The position numbers and the translations under genes were made by a program. A stretch of 64,000 nt of DNA from Gemmatimonadota bacterium (lineage in GTDB: Bacteria; Gemmatimonadota; Gemmatimonadetes; Gemmatimonadales; Gemmatimonadaceae), in assembly GCA_028287235.1 (NCBI GenBank), contig JAQBQB010000023.1:186001-250000 (forward strand), in the 5' to 3' direction. Shown here one piece after another: positions 49,670-58,603 of this stretch; positions within the stretch are counted from its first letter, which is position 1, and each line of letters starts with the position of its first letter. The notes below the pieces were generated by a model. It made no database searches. It was not told the origin of the DNA and saw only the letters and a program-made list of their open reading frames with translations.

Positions 49670-50497
49670 ATGCGCGTCTTCACGAAAGTCGTATCAATCG
49701 CACTGTTGTCCGCCGCCGCGATCGCCGGCGCGCAGACCGTGCCGCCGGTGCCGCACGCCTACGTCCGCGTCTCGGCGCGCGACTCGTTGGGAACGCCGAT
49801 CCCCGGCGCGGAGTTGACCGTCGTTCGCGGACTGCGCGACGTCATCGCCGCCGGCACCACCGACGACGCCGGCCTCGGGCTGCTGGCCTTCGACGCGAAG
49901 GATTCCGTCGACCTCCAGGTGACGATGCGCAAGATCGGCTACGCGCGCACCGACCACTTCTTCGCCGCCGGCCCGCGCGACACGGCGATCGTGAAGCTCG
50001 TCGCGGCGCGCCCGCAGGGACCGCAGGGACAGGCGCTCGACGGCGTGAAGATCACGGCCAAGCGCGACGTGAAGAGCGCGAGCTACGACCTCAACGCCGA
50101 CGACATCGCGAACGCAAACGTTCCGCTCCTCGACGGCTGGGACGTCGTGAAGAAGCTGCGCCCCGACATGCTGACGAGCCGCGGCGGCTGCGCCACCGGC
50201 ATCCGCGACGTCTGGGTGAACGGCAAGCGGATCGTGCTGCCGCTGCCGCCCACCGGCATCACCGCGGAGCGCGCTCGCGTCGGCGTGCCGCCCCGCGCGC
50301 GCTTCTCGTACATCCCGGTGTCGGTGCTCTCGGACATCGCGCCAGAGCACATCCAGGAGCTCATATATCACGATTGCTTCGACGCGACGATGGCCAAGGT
50401 GGGCACCACCGACGCCCTGTTCGTCGTCCTCAAGCCGGGGATCGTCTACGAGCGCGGCGTCGGCAGCTTCGTCGATGACGTGAGCGGCCGGCCGTAA
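49670..50497 (+). CDS. secreted carboxypeptidase-regulatory-like domain protein
   Basis: This 275-residue exported protein has a signal peptide (RVFTKVVSIALLSAAAIAGAQ) and an N-terminal beta-sandwich of the carboxypeptidase-regulatory-like or CarbopepD type: YVRVSARDSLGTPIPGAELTVVRGLRD, then the TTDDAGLGLLAF and LQVTMRKIGY strands that are typical of TonB-receptor N-terminal plugs. The C-terminal part has a TonB-plug-like feel (DVWVNGKRIVLP, ISPEHIQELIYHDCFDA pattern, here APEHIQELIYHDCFD) but no beta-barrel, so it is not a full receptor. Role unknown; periplasmic or surface binding is likely. GGAGG precedes ATG 49670. Confidence 0.7.
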   Translation: MRVFTKVVSIALLSAAAIAGAQTVPPVPHAYVRVSARDSLGTPIPGAELTVVRGLRDVIAAGTTDDAGLGLLAFDAKDSVDLQVTMRKIGYARTDHFFAAGPRDTAIVKLVAARPQGPQGQALDGVKITAKRDVKSASYDLNADDIANANVPLLDGWDVVKKLRPDMLTSRGGCATGIRDVWVNGKRIVLPLPPTGITAERARVGVPPRARFSYIPVSVLSDIAPEHIQELIYHDCFDATMAKVGTTDALFVVLKPGIVYERGVGSFVDDVSGRP

Positions 50498-50528
50498 TAG
50501 ATTAAGCCGACCCGAACCAGGATCGGCG

Positions 50529-52211
50529 ATGCGCGAAGGAGACCGTCGGAACAGAGAAGACGATGTGGACATGTCGCGCCGCGCGTTCGTCACTACGACG
50601 GTCGCCGGCGCGATTGCTTTTGACTCGTCCGTCGCGCGTGCGAGCACCGTTCGCGTAGCGGGCACGCGCCCACACAGCCAAGCCTTCGCGCTCGATGAAG
50701 CGACGATCGACGACCTGCAGTCGCGCATGCGCGCCGGCGGCGAGACGTCGCGCTCGCTCACGCAGCAGTATCTCGCCCGCATCGACGCCATCGACCAGCG
50801 CGGGCCGGCGATCAACGCGGTGATCGAGCTCAATCCCGACGCGCTGGCCATCGCCGACCAGCTCGACGCCGAGCGTAAGAGCGGAAAGGTCCGCGGCCCC
50901 ATGCACGGCATTCCGGTGTTGATCAAGGACAACATCGACACCGCCGACCGGATGCACACCACGGCCGGATCGCTCGCGTTGGCCGACAACATCGCGCCCC
51001 GCGATTCGTTCGTGGCCGAGCGGCTGCGCGCGGCGGGCGCGGTGATCCTCGGCAAGACGAACTTGAGCGAGTGGGCCAACTTTCGCTCGACGCATTCGTC
51101 GAGCGGATGGAGCGGCCGCGGCGGACAGACGCGCAATCCCTACGCGCTCGACCGCACGCCGTCGGGCTCGAGCTCCGGGTCCGGTTCGGCGACGGGGGCG
51201 AATTGCTGCGTCGTCGCCATCGGAACGGAGACCGACGGCTCGGTGACGTCTCCCGCCGCGGCGGCGGCGCTCGTCGGCATCAAGCCCACGCTCGGCTTGA
51301 TCAGCAGGTCGGGCATCATTCCGATCGCGCACAGCCAGGACACGGCCGGCCCCATGGCGCGCACGGTCAAGGACGCCGCGATCCTCCTCGGCGTGCTCAC
51401 CGGCGTGGATGCGCGCGACGGCGAGACGCGCCACAGTACGGGTCACGCGCTCACCGACTACACGGCGTCGCTCGACAAGAACGGCCTGCGCGGCGCGCGC
51501 ATCGGCGTGGCGCGCAAGCGGTACACGGGCTATTCCGTTGCGACCGACAAGCTGCTCGACGCCGCGCTCGATCTCATGAAGCAGCAGGGTGCCACGATCG
51601 TCGATCCCGCCGACATCGCCACCGCGGGGCAGGTGGACAACTCGGAGTTCGAGCTGCTGTTGTACGAGTTCAAGGCCGATCTCAACGCGTATCTGAGCCA
51701 GCTCGGGCCACACGTGGCTGTGCGGTCGCTGGCCGACGTCATCGCGTTCAACAGCCGGAATGCGTCGCGCGAGCTGCGCTACTTCGGCCAGGAGATCATG
51801 GAGCTGGCGCAGAAGAAGGGGCCGCTGACGGAGAAGAAATATCTCGCCGATCTCGCGAGGAACCGCCGGCTGATGCGGGAGAAGGGCATCGACGCGACGA
51901 TGGCCAAGTACAAGCTCGACGCGCTCGTGGCGCCCACGCAGGGCCCCGCGGCGCTCATCGACCTCGTGAATGGCGACCCGGGCGGTGGCGGCTCGTTCAC
52001 CGGTCCAGCCGCTGTGGCCGGCTATCCGCACGTCACGGTGCCGATGGGCTTCTCGCGCGGGCTGCCCGTGGGTATCTCGTTCGTGGGGCGCGCGTGGAGC
52101 GAGCCGACATTGCTCAAGCTCGCCTATGCGTTCGAGCATGCCGCGCCGGCGCGGCGCGCGCCGACGTTCGCGGCGACGGTCGACGTTGGGGACACGCGAC
52201 GCGGAATGTGA
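50529..52211 (+). CDS. amidase-signature hydrolase with twin-arginine signal
   Basis: This 560-residue amidase-signature enzyme hydrolyses amide bonds in an as yet unknown substrate. The catalytic Lys is K133 in VLIKDNID; the cis-Ser and nucleophile Ser lie in TPSGSSSGSGSATG and TETDGSVTSPA, the Ser-cis-Ser-Lys triad layout. The N-terminus has a twin-arginine motif (MSRRAFVTTTVAGAIAF), so export through the Tat pathway is likely. ATG at 50529 is the first start, with AGGA upstream; starting at 50571 would begin directly at the Tat motif. The closest functional groups are glutamyl-tRNA amidotransferase subunit A relatives and 6-aminohexanoate-type amidases. Confidence 0.85.
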   Translation: MREGDRRNREDDVDMSRRAFVTTTVAGAIAFDSSVARASTVRVAGTRPHSQAFALDEATIDDLQSRMRAGGETSRSLTQQYLARIDAIDQRGPAINAVIELNPDALAIADQLDAERKSGKVRGPMHGIPVLIKDNIDTADRMHTTAGSLALADNIAPRDSFVAERLRAAGAVILGKTNLSEWANFRSTHSSSGWSGRGGQTRNPYALDRTPSGSSSGSGSATGANCCVVAIGTETDGSVTSPAAAAALVGIKPTLGLISRSGIIPIAHSQDTAGPMARTVKDAAILLGVLTGVDARDGETRHSTGHALTDYTASLDKNGLRGARIGVARKRYTGYSVATDKLLDAALDLMKQQGATIVDPADIATAGQVDNSEFELLLYEFKADLNAYLSQLGPHVAVRSLADVIAFNSRNASRELRYFGQEIMELAQKKGPLTEKKYLADLARNRRLMREKGIDATMAKYKLDALVAPTQGPAALIDLVNGDPGGGGSFTGPAAVAGYPHVTVPMGFSRGLPVGISFVGRAWSEPTLLKLAYAFEHAAPARRAPTFAATVDVGDTRRGM

Positions 52212-52292
52212 GCGGCGGCGCGCGCCATTGGCGATATTTCCAGGGATCGCTCGAGTAGCACTCGCGTAGCCGTCCCTCTAGTCGCCGTGCCT

Positions 52293-52532
52293 ATGTCGAA
52301 GTATCCGGAGTTCCGACGTGAATTGCGCCGATTGTTCCGCGGTCCCGCGGGAGACTTGCTCGACGGCGTACGGATCGGAATCTCAACGGCGGCCTGTGCC
52401 GTGTGCAAAGCCGATGAAGGCAAGCTCTTCACCGACGAAGACGAGGTCTCGCGGCTGCCACACGCCGGGTGCACCTGCGAGCCGCATGGATGTCGCTGCG
52501 AGCTGATCGCGATTCGGGCGGCCGGCGCGTAG
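52293..52532 (+). CDS. small Cys-rich protein of unknown function
   Basis: This 79-residue protein has an N-terminal helix (YPEFRRELRRLFRGPAGDLLDGV) and a C-terminal Cys cluster: AACAVCKADEG and later GCTCEPHGCRCELI, six cysteines and two histidines in all. The spacing suggests a zinc-binding site. A GTG 6 bp upstream is another possible start. There is no signal peptide. The family is not recognised. It lies between the amidase and the convergent SDR gene. Confidence 0.5.
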   Translation: MSKYPEFRRELRRLFRGPAGDLLDGVRIGISTAACAVCKADEGKLFTDEDEVSRLPHAGCTCEPHGCRCELIAIRAAGA

Positions 52533-52564
52533 CAACTGCACTCGCGCGCGATGCCAGGTGGTCG

Positions 52565-53308
52565 CTACATCATCAGATCGCCGCCGTTGATGTCGAGCGA
52601 CGCCCCGGTGATGTACCCTGCCTGTTCCGACGCCGCGAAGCAGATGAGATCGGCCACCTCCAGCGGCGTGCCGAGTCGCCGCATCGGATAGCTCGCCGCC
52701 AACTGTTCCAAGCGCTCCGGCGTTGCGTGCTCGCGCGTCAGCTCCGTGTCGATCATCCCCGGACACACCGCGTTGACGGTGATGCCGAACGCCCCGAGCT
52801 CCTTCGCCGCGGCGCGCGTGAAGCCGAGCAGTCCGGCCTTTGACGCGGTGTAGTGTGCGCCGGCGAGTGTGCTCACCATGCGCCCCGCCGTCGACGAGAC
52901 GTTGACGATCCGTCCATACCCCCGCGACTTCATGGCTGGAAGCACGGCCTTCGCGAGCAGGAAGGGCGCCGTGAGATTCACCTCGAGCGTCTCGCGCCAC
53001 TCGGCCGCCGACAGCTCGGACAACCGCGTCGAGTGCGCGACCGCGGCGTTGTTCACGAGAATGTCGATGCGGCCGAACCGTTCGAGCGTGGCGCGCGCAA
53101 TGTCGTCGGCGACGCCTTCGCTCGAGAGATCGCCCGGCACGGCGAGCGCCCGCTCACCCAGCGACTTCGCGACTTCATCGGCGCGCGCCGCGTCGCGAAC
53201 GTTCACCGCGACGGATGCCCCGCGCTCGTACAGACGCTCCGCCGTCGCGCGTCCGAGTCCGCGAAATGCGCCGGTGACGATCGCGACGCGACCGGCGAAG
53301 TCAGCCAA
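52565..53308 (-). CDS. short-chain dehydrogenase/reductase (FabG-like)
   Basis: This 247-residue classical SDR uses an NAD(P)H cofactor bound by TGAFRGLGRA (a TGxxxGxG loop). The active site has Ser in INVSST (IVNVSSTAGR), Tyr-x3-Lys in YTASKAG and the NNA motif near residue 87 (LVNNAAVAH). Close relatives are 3-oxoacyl-ACP reductase FabG and glucose-1-dehydrogenase-like enzymes; the substrate cannot be read from the sequence. The TTG start at 53308 overlaps the stop of the upstream gene by 8 bp, so the pair is coupled. Confidence 0.88.
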   Translation of the reverse strand: MADFAGRVAIVTGAFRGLGRATAERLYERGASVAVNVRDAARADEVAKSLGERALAVPGDLSSEGVADDIARATLERFGRIDILVNNAAVAHSTRLSELSAAEWRETLEVNLTAPFLLAKAVLPAMKSRGYGRIVNVSSTAGRMVSTLAGAHYTASKAGLLGFTRAAAKELGAFGITVNAVCPGMIDTELTREHATPERLEQLAASYPMRRLGTPLEVADLICFAASEQAGYITGASLDINGGDLMM

Positions 53309-53759
53309 GCGCGCTCGCCTGCCGTCCCTCGGCCGCCAACCCGGCCTGTCGCTGCATGTAGCGCCCGAAGGTCTCCAACCGCGCCTCGGCGTTTGGCGCC
53401 GCGAGCACCACCTGCTCGAGCGACGCGAGATAGTCCGGGTACGCCGTCTTCGCGCGAAGCTCGGGCAGAAACGGCCGCAGCTTCGCGTAGAAGGCGAAGT
53501 GCTCCGTATTCGCCGCGTTGAACATCGGCGCGTCGATCGCGCCCTGCACGACGAGCGACGCGGCCATGTCCCAGTAGGTCGTGACCATGCGGTATGGCGC
53601 GCTTTCGTGGCCGGGGCCAAGCCAGGTCTCGAGCACGTCCTTCGTGGTGCGCGGGTGAAACTCGAACCCGAACCACGCTCGCGCGCGGCGCAGCTTTTCT
53701 TCCGTCCGCAGCTCGTAGAGCTTGAGCAGGAGCGCGGCTCCGTCGGCAGGGCTGTTCAT
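53301..53759 (-). CDS. helical protein of unknown function
   Basis: This 152-residue protein is mostly alpha-helical with many aromatic residues: LLLKLYELRTEEKLRRARAWFGFEFHPRT, then YRMVTTYWDMAASLVVQGAIDAPMFNAANTEHFAFYAKLRPFLPELR. The even mixture of hydrophobic and charged residues and lack of a signal suggest a soluble cytoplasmic protein. I do not recognise its family. ATG at 53759 is preferred to upstream starts that run into repeat element E. It is translationally coupled to the SDR gene. Confidence 0.6.
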   Translation of the reverse strand: MNSPADGAALLLKLYELRTEEKLRRARAWFGFEFHPRTTKDVLETWLGPGHESAPYRMVTTYWDMAASLVVQGAIDAPMFNAANTEHFAFYAKLRPFLPELRAKTAYPDYLASLEQVVLAAPNAEARLETFGRYMQRQAGLAAEGRQASALG

Positions 53760-53829
53760 GTTTTTACGATACGGCGCGAGGCCATGCCGCGCCAGCGGCT
53801 CGCGAGCGTGGAGAGGTGGAACTGTTTCG

Positions 53830-53979
53830 GAACGGCAATGAACAACAATGAACCGCAATGAAAAACGCAGAGCTATGAATTCGTCATCGGCGGAGACGCC
53901 GGTGTGAAGGGCGAAACCGATTTACAGCCTTGCGGGGTTATTGCCGTTCATTGCCGTTCATTGCGTTTCATTGTCCTTC
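53830..53979. repeat. inverted decamer-array element E (unit GAACGGCAAT)
   Basis: The left arm at 53830-53869 is four 10-bp units: GAACGGCAAT, GAACAACAAT, GAACCGCAAT and a decayed GAAAAACGCA. The right arm at 53940-53979 is four units of the complement: ATTGCCGTTC twice, ATTGCGTTTC and ATTGTCCTTC. The spacer of about 70 bp has no gene. The element lies between the 152-residue protein gene and the S9 peptidase gene, both on the minus strand. The architecture is the same as elements A-D, with a different unit length and sequence and no strong G-tracts. Confidence 0.85.
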
Positions 53980-54038
53980 AACTCTGTTCCCATCGTCCGG
54001 TTTCTCCGTGTCGCGCAATTGCGAAGAGCTCCGCGCGC

Positions 54039-56903
54039 TTACTGAATCGGCCCACCCTTCTTGGTCTGCGGCACACCGTCCGTCATCCACTTCGGCGCGG
54101 GCGTTCCTTTGAGGTAGTGGTCGAAGAACTGCTTCATCCGCTCCTGGAAATCCTTCTGGTTTTCCTTGCGCGCCAGGTGGTGCGGCTCGCCCGGATACGA
54201 GAGCAGGATCACCTGCTTGCCCCAGCGGCGCGCGGCGCCGTAGAGCTCGAGGCCCTGGTGCCAATCCACCGCGTTGTCCGCCGTGCCGTGCAGGATCATG
54301 AACGGCGTCGTGATGTCGCGCACGTGGAAGAGCGCCGACTGGTCCTCGAACAGCGCGTGCGACTCCCACGGGTTCGTGCCCATGCGCACCTGTCCGACTT
54401 CCACGATGCCCTGCTGCAGCGTGCCCGAGCCGGGATACGTCTCGTCGTAGAAGCTGACGAGGTTCGTCGGCGGCGCGCCGGTCACCACGGCCGCGAACAT
54501 GTTCGACCGCGTGAGGATGTACGAGCTCTGGTATCCGCCCCAGCTGTGTCCCTGCATGCCGATGTGCTTCGGATCGGCGTAGCCCATCTCGATCACCTTC
54601 TTCACGCCGCTCGTCACGCAGTCGAGCGCCGAGCTGCCCGGCTTTCCGGTTTCATACACGATGTCCGGCTGGAACACGAGGTAGCCGTCGCTCGCGTATT
54701 CGGCGAAGTGCGGCCGGTCGTCGAACGCCGGCATCGCGAACGCATGGTGCGTGTTCGACAGCAGCTCGTAGAAGTAGACGAGCATCGGATACTTCTTGCC
54801 CGGCTGGTAGCCCGCCGGAAGCGTCAGCGTACCCTGGAGCCGCTGGCCCTTGCTGTTCTTGAAGTCCACGAGAACCTTGCTGCCCCACGCGTACTCGTCG
54901 ATGAACGGATTCGCGTTCGTCACCTTGGCCGGCGCCGCGAAGCTGCTGTTCGACAGCCAGTAGTCGGGCGACTGCGTGAAGCTCTGCTTCGTGAACAGCA
55001 CGCGGTCGGCCTTCTCCGCCTTCACGGCCTGGCCGATCTGCGCGTCGTCGTAGATGAGCGGCGCCGGCTTGGCGCCCGGCGCCACGGTGTAGTAGCCCGA
55101 CTTCTTCGTCCACTCGCCATACGCCGAGAGCAGCAATGGCTTGGAGAGATCCACGCCCTCGTCCTCGTCGGCATTGGCCGCGCCGAACGCCGCGGCGCCG
55201 CCGCGCCCGCCCCGTCCACCGCCGCCCGCGCGATCGAGGCGCACGAGACGGAAGACGATCTGCTGCGCGTCACCCGTACCGCCGGTGAGGTTCGTCGCCT
55301 TGCCGCCGTCGAGCGGCACGCTGTAGAGATCGTACTTGTGGTTGAGGATCACCGACTTGCCGTCCTTCGCCCACCCCGCGACGCCGTACGTCGGCACCTC
55401 GTACGGATGATCGTCGGCCGCGTCGAGAAAGCTGATCTTGTCGCCGGCCGCGAGCATCGTGCTGCGGCCCGACTCCATGTTGTAGGCGTAGACTTTCTTG
55501 TCCTTCAGGTAGAGGAACCACTTGCCGTCGGGCGAGCTGCCCATGGTGCGCGTGAGCGACTTGTCGATCAGCGCACGCTCGGCGTTGTCGGTGCTCACGC
55601 GATAGTAGTCCGACTTGCTGCCGCCCCACTCGACCGAGCCGCGATACGTGGTGTCGATGCGGCCGATCGCCCACTTGGGATCGGGCGTCGGCGTCACGTT
55701 GCGCATCACCTCGTCCGACACGCGCACGAGCGTGTTCGACGCGAGGTTGAAGACGGCAGGTAACGTTGCGCGGCGCTCCTGCGCCAGGCGAACGATCTGC
55801 ACCGACTGCACTTCCGGGTCCTTCCAATGCCAGACGTCGACGTTGGCCTGCGGCTCGCTGCTCGCCGCCTTGTCCGGCTCCTGGTCCTTGAGCCCCACGT
55901 ACACGCGCGAGCCGTCGCGCGTCCAGCGCAGCGGTGTGAGCTCGCTCACGACGTACTGCTTCGGAAAGCCCGCGTCCTTCGACGGGTCGTACTCCACCGC
56001 CTGAGGCTTCGCGGAGACGACGTCGCGCCAAACGAGCAGCGCGTTGTCGCGCTGGAGATTTTCTTTCTTCTTGATCCCGCGCAGCACCGCGAGCGCGCCG
56101 CCCTTGTCGCCCCAGGTGAGCTGGTCGTAGTCGAGCGCGGCGGAGCTCAGCACCTTCGACTGGCTCGTCGCGAGATCGACGACGTATACGCCGTTGCCGC
56201 TCCGGTCCGCGGCGTCCACGGTGTAGGCGAGCATGCGGCCGGCGTCGTCGAAGTCGTAGAGGTTGACGTTGCCGACGTTCTGGGTGATGCCCGTCGCCAG
56301 CTCGCGGAGCACGAGATCGGTACCGTTATGCGTGGCCGACACGTTCGCCTTGTTCGTCTTGACGGCCACGAACTTCGAGCCTTTAGAGAACTTGAACGTG
56401 TTCGCGTCGGGCACCGAATACTTTTCGCCCGTCGCGAGGTCGAGGAGCTCGAACCGTTTTGCCGGCCCGCCGAACGAGACCGTCGTCGCGTTCGCCCCGC
56501 GGCCGCCGCCCCCGCGTCCGGCACGTCCGCCGGCCGGCGCGCTCGGCGGGCTCACGAAGTAGCCGGCGAAGCGCGAGTCGTCGGAGAACACCGGCGCCGA
56601 GCCCACGGGGATCATGTAGCTCTTGGTGCCGGACGTCTGCCTGATCAGCAGGTCGCCGTCGCCTTCGTTCGGCGAGATGACGAAGGTCATCCACTGGCCG
56701 TCAGCCGAGAGCGCGGCGTTGGCGATCCGATTCCAACGGCCGATGTCGGCGAGGCCGAGCACCTTCTTGGCCGTGGGGTCGGTCTTGGCCGCGCCCTGGA
56801 GCGTGGCGGGGGCCGAGGCGTTCTGCTGCGCGACGAGCGCGAGCGGGGCGAAAAGGCTGAACGCGCACGCGAGCGCGAAGCGGGCGGGGGTGTAGCGGGG
56901 CAT
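54039..56903 (-). CDS. secreted S9 (dipeptidyl-peptidase-IV-like) serine peptidase
   Basis: This 954-residue peptidase has a signal peptide (ARFALACAFSLFAPLALVAQ), an N-terminal beta-propeller and a C-terminal alpha/beta hydrolase. The catalytic set is intact: Ser787 in GHSWGG, Asp876 in HGTADNAVDW and His at 908 or 909 in GEPHHLAR, with supporting VYFYELLSN-like elements. It would cleave peptides in the periplasm. Two glycine/arginine-rich inserts (GGRAGRGGGGRGAN and GGGGRGGRGG) stand out in the propeller; they look like long flexible loops. ATG 56903 follows CAGGAG. This protein is enzymatically complete, unlike the S9 homologue at 37289. Confidence 0.9.
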   Translation of the reverse strand: MPRYTPARFALACAFSLFAPLALVAQQNASAPATLQGAAKTDPTAKKVLGLADIGRWNRIANAALSADGQWMTFVISPNEGDGDLLIRQTSGTKSYMIPVGSAPVFSDDSRFAGYFVSPPSAPAGGRAGRGGGGRGANATTVSFGGPAKRFELLDLATGEKYSVPDANTFKFSKGSKFVAVKTNKANVSATHNGTDLVLRELATGITQNVGNVNLYDFDDAGRMLAYTVDAADRSGNGVYVVDLATSQSKVLSSAALDYDQLTWGDKGGALAVLRGIKKKENLQRDNALLVWRDVVSAKPQAVEYDPSKDAGFPKQYVVSELTPLRWTRDGSRVYVGLKDQEPDKAASSEPQANVDVWHWKDPEVQSVQIVRLAQERRATLPAVFNLASNTLVRVSDEVMRNVTPTPDPKWAIGRIDTTYRGSVEWGGSKSDYYRVSTDNAERALIDKSLTRTMGSSPDGKWFLYLKDKKVYAYNMESGRSTMLAAGDKISFLDAADDHPYEVPTYGVAGWAKDGKSVILNHKYDLYSVPLDGGKATNLTGGTGDAQQIVFRLVRLDRAGGGGRGGRGGAAAFGAANADEDEGVDLSKPLLLSAYGEWTKKSGYYTVAPGAKPAPLIYDDAQIGQAVKAEKADRVLFTKQSFTQSPDYWLSNSSFAAPAKVTNANPFIDEYAWGSKVLVDFKNSKGQRLQGTLTLPAGYQPGKKYPMLVYFYELLSNTHHAFAMPAFDDRPHFAEYASDGYLVFQPDIVYETGKPGSSALDCVTSGVKKVIEMGYADPKHIGMQGHSWGGYQSSYILTRSNMFAAVVTGAPPTNLVSFYDETYPGSGTLQQGIVEVGQVRMGTNPWESHALFEDQSALFHVRDITTPFMILHGTADNAVDWHQGLELYGAARRWGKQVILLSYPGEPHHLARKENQKDFQERMKQFFDHYLKGTPAPKWMTDGVPQTKKGGPIQ

Positions 56904-56973
56904 GTCGGGTCTCCTGCGAAACGGCGGGGGTTGCCGAATATACGCGCGGGGCGGCTGGACTGTTCTGCGCACT

Positions 56974-57639
56974 CTAGCCGAACTGACCCTTGAACGCGTC
57001 GAACCTCTCCTGAAGGTCCGCCAGCTGGCGGCGCAGCTCTTCGACCGTAGCCTCGAGCGCCGCAATGCGATCGCTGCCAGGTCCGAATGGCGCCGTCGAG
57101 GAGGTCGGCGCCGCACGCTCCTCGCCGGCAACGCTGGCCTCGACCGCCCCCGAGAGCAGGTGCGCATATCGCACCTCCTTCTGCCCCGGCCGCCTCGGCA
57201 GCTCCACGACGAGCTCCCGCGCCGCCAGCGCGGCCAACGTCTCGTCGACGTCGGACAGGCTCGCGAACTCGTTGAGACGGCCCGTTCTTCCCTTGATCTC
57301 GCCCACCGTCTGCGGTCCGCGCAGCATCAGCACGCACATCACGGCGAGGCCGGGTGCGTCGAGGCTCATCGTCTCCGTCATGAGATGCTGATACTTCATG
57401 ACGCGCGAGTCGCTGCGCTGCACCGCGCGCACGAGCGACTGCTGCCGGAGATTGTTGATCGCCCAGCGCACCGCGTCTTCGGCGAGCTCCATGACCGGAT
57501 CGCGGTTGGACGTCTGGTTGCACGCGTTCACGAGCGCGTTCAACGAGAGCGGGTAAACGTCCGGCGTGGTCGTCTCCTTCTCGACGAGCGAGCCGAGGAT
57601 CCGGACTTCGACGGCGGTGAGTTGCGTCGGGGAAAGCAC
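56974..57639 (-). CDS. YceH/DUF480 family protein
   Basis: This 221-residue protein is typical of DUF480 (YceH). The N-terminal winged-helix pair is seen in LTAVEVRILGSLVEKETTTPDVYPLSLNALVNACNQTSNRDPVMEL, then RGPQTVGEIKGRTGRLNEFASLSDVDETLAALAAREL and a C-terminal coiled coil from RIAALEATVEELRRQLADLQERF. These proteins have two winged-helix domains and are widely conserved but poorly characterised. DNA binding is plausible. It lies upstream of the S9 peptidase gene on the same strand, with a 70-bp gap. Confidence 0.88.
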   Translation of the reverse strand: MLSPTQLTAVEVRILGSLVEKETTTPDVYPLSLNALVNACNQTSNRDPVMELAEDAVRWAINNLRQQSLVRAVQRSDSRVMKYQHLMTETMSLDAPGLAVMCVLMLRGPQTVGEIKGRTGRLNEFASLSDVDETLAALAARELVVELPRRPGQKEVRYAHLLSGAVEASVAGEERAAPTSSTAPFGPGSDRIAALEATVEELRRQLADLQERFDAFKGQFG

Positions 57640-57806
57640 TAGACGACCGGCCGGTCGCGCAGTCGATGATGAGTGGCGATCATCCGCAGAATCTCTCGGT
57701 GGCGTGCGAGCTCCGCAACCAGCTCACGGTCGACACGGTCGTTGGCCACGCCGGCAAGCTATCATTGATGACCGATCCTGACACCCGTGACTTTCATTTC
57801 ATCCAA

Positions 57807-58562
57807 ATGAGCCACCGGCCGACGAAGAAGCGCGCGCAATTGCTCGGCGTGCTTTCCATGGCGTTCGCGGTCGCGGCCTGCGCCCCGCGGGTGCATCTCC
57901 CGCCGTTGCCGCTCGCTCCGCCGGGCCTCCTGTCACCGGATGATTCAGCGGCGCAGCTTGCGATGCGTCTCGCGCCACGGCTGTTCCTCCAGCGCGACGA
58001 GCCCTTTCCACTCGTGCGCGTCGCGGCGGTCGTGCATCCGCGCCGGCCGGTCATCGCCTATCACCTGCTCTGGCAGCACGACGTCAACGGACAGTGGCTG
58101 CCCTGGGCAAAGCCGAGCGACGAGGAGGTCGTGTGGGTTGGGTATGATTCCACCACGCACGCGCCGACGGATCTCTGGACGTACTGGCATGGAACGATCC
58201 TCCACACCGATTGGCGCGGCCACGGCGAGCCGGCGGTCGATGTGCAGTGGGGCAAGCACGGCTCGCTGCCGCATGGCGTCATCGAGAGCGACCTGCCGCG
58301 CACGAAAACGCTCAACGCCTTCTACGCGGTCGAGTTCGCGCTCCTTCCGGACATCCTCATGGGGAAGCTGGCGCACGGCGGCCCGTGGGGCTTCTTTCAC
58401 GGCTATCGGCGCTACCGCGAGTTCACCGACTCGCTTCCGCTGTCCGCGCGCCTCGACGCGATCATCCGCACCGCCGATCCTCGCGAAGCGCTGCACGCCG
58501 TGTTCGGCGCGCGGTACTCCAACAAAGTCCACTGGCCGTGGAAGTCCGATACGGTTGACTGA
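57807..58562 (+). CDS. lipoprotein of unknown function
   Basis: This 251-residue protein starts with MSHRPTKKRAQLLGVLSMAFAVAAC, a lipoprotein signal with lipidated Cys near residue 25. The mature part has many Trp, His and Tyr residues: PLVRVAAVVHPRRPVIAYHLLWQHDVNGQWLPW, EVVWVGYD and TDLWTYWHGTILHTDWRGHGEPAVDVQWGKHGSLPHG. It resembles the DUF1906-free, His-rich outer-membrane lipoproteins seen near transport genes, but I cannot assign a family. ATG at 57807 is chosen because the signal starts there; earlier in-frame starts reach 57666. It converges with the ADOP permease gene. Confidence 0.6.
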   Translation: MSHRPTKKRAQLLGVLSMAFAVAACAPRVHLPPLPLAPPGLLSPDDSAAQLAMRLAPRLFLQRDEPFPLVRVAAVVHPRRPVIAYHLLWQHDVNGQWLPWAKPSDEEVVWVGYDSTTHAPTDLWTYWHGTILHTDWRGHGEPAVDVQWGKHGSLPHGVIESDLPRTKTLNAFYAVEFALLPDILMGKLAHGGPWGFFHGYRRYREFTDSLPLSARLDAIIRTADPREALHAVFGARYSNKVHWPWKSDTVD

Positions 58563-58603
58563 TCCGCTCTGCACATCGGCTGCAGGGTCGTGCGTGGGGC
58601 CGT

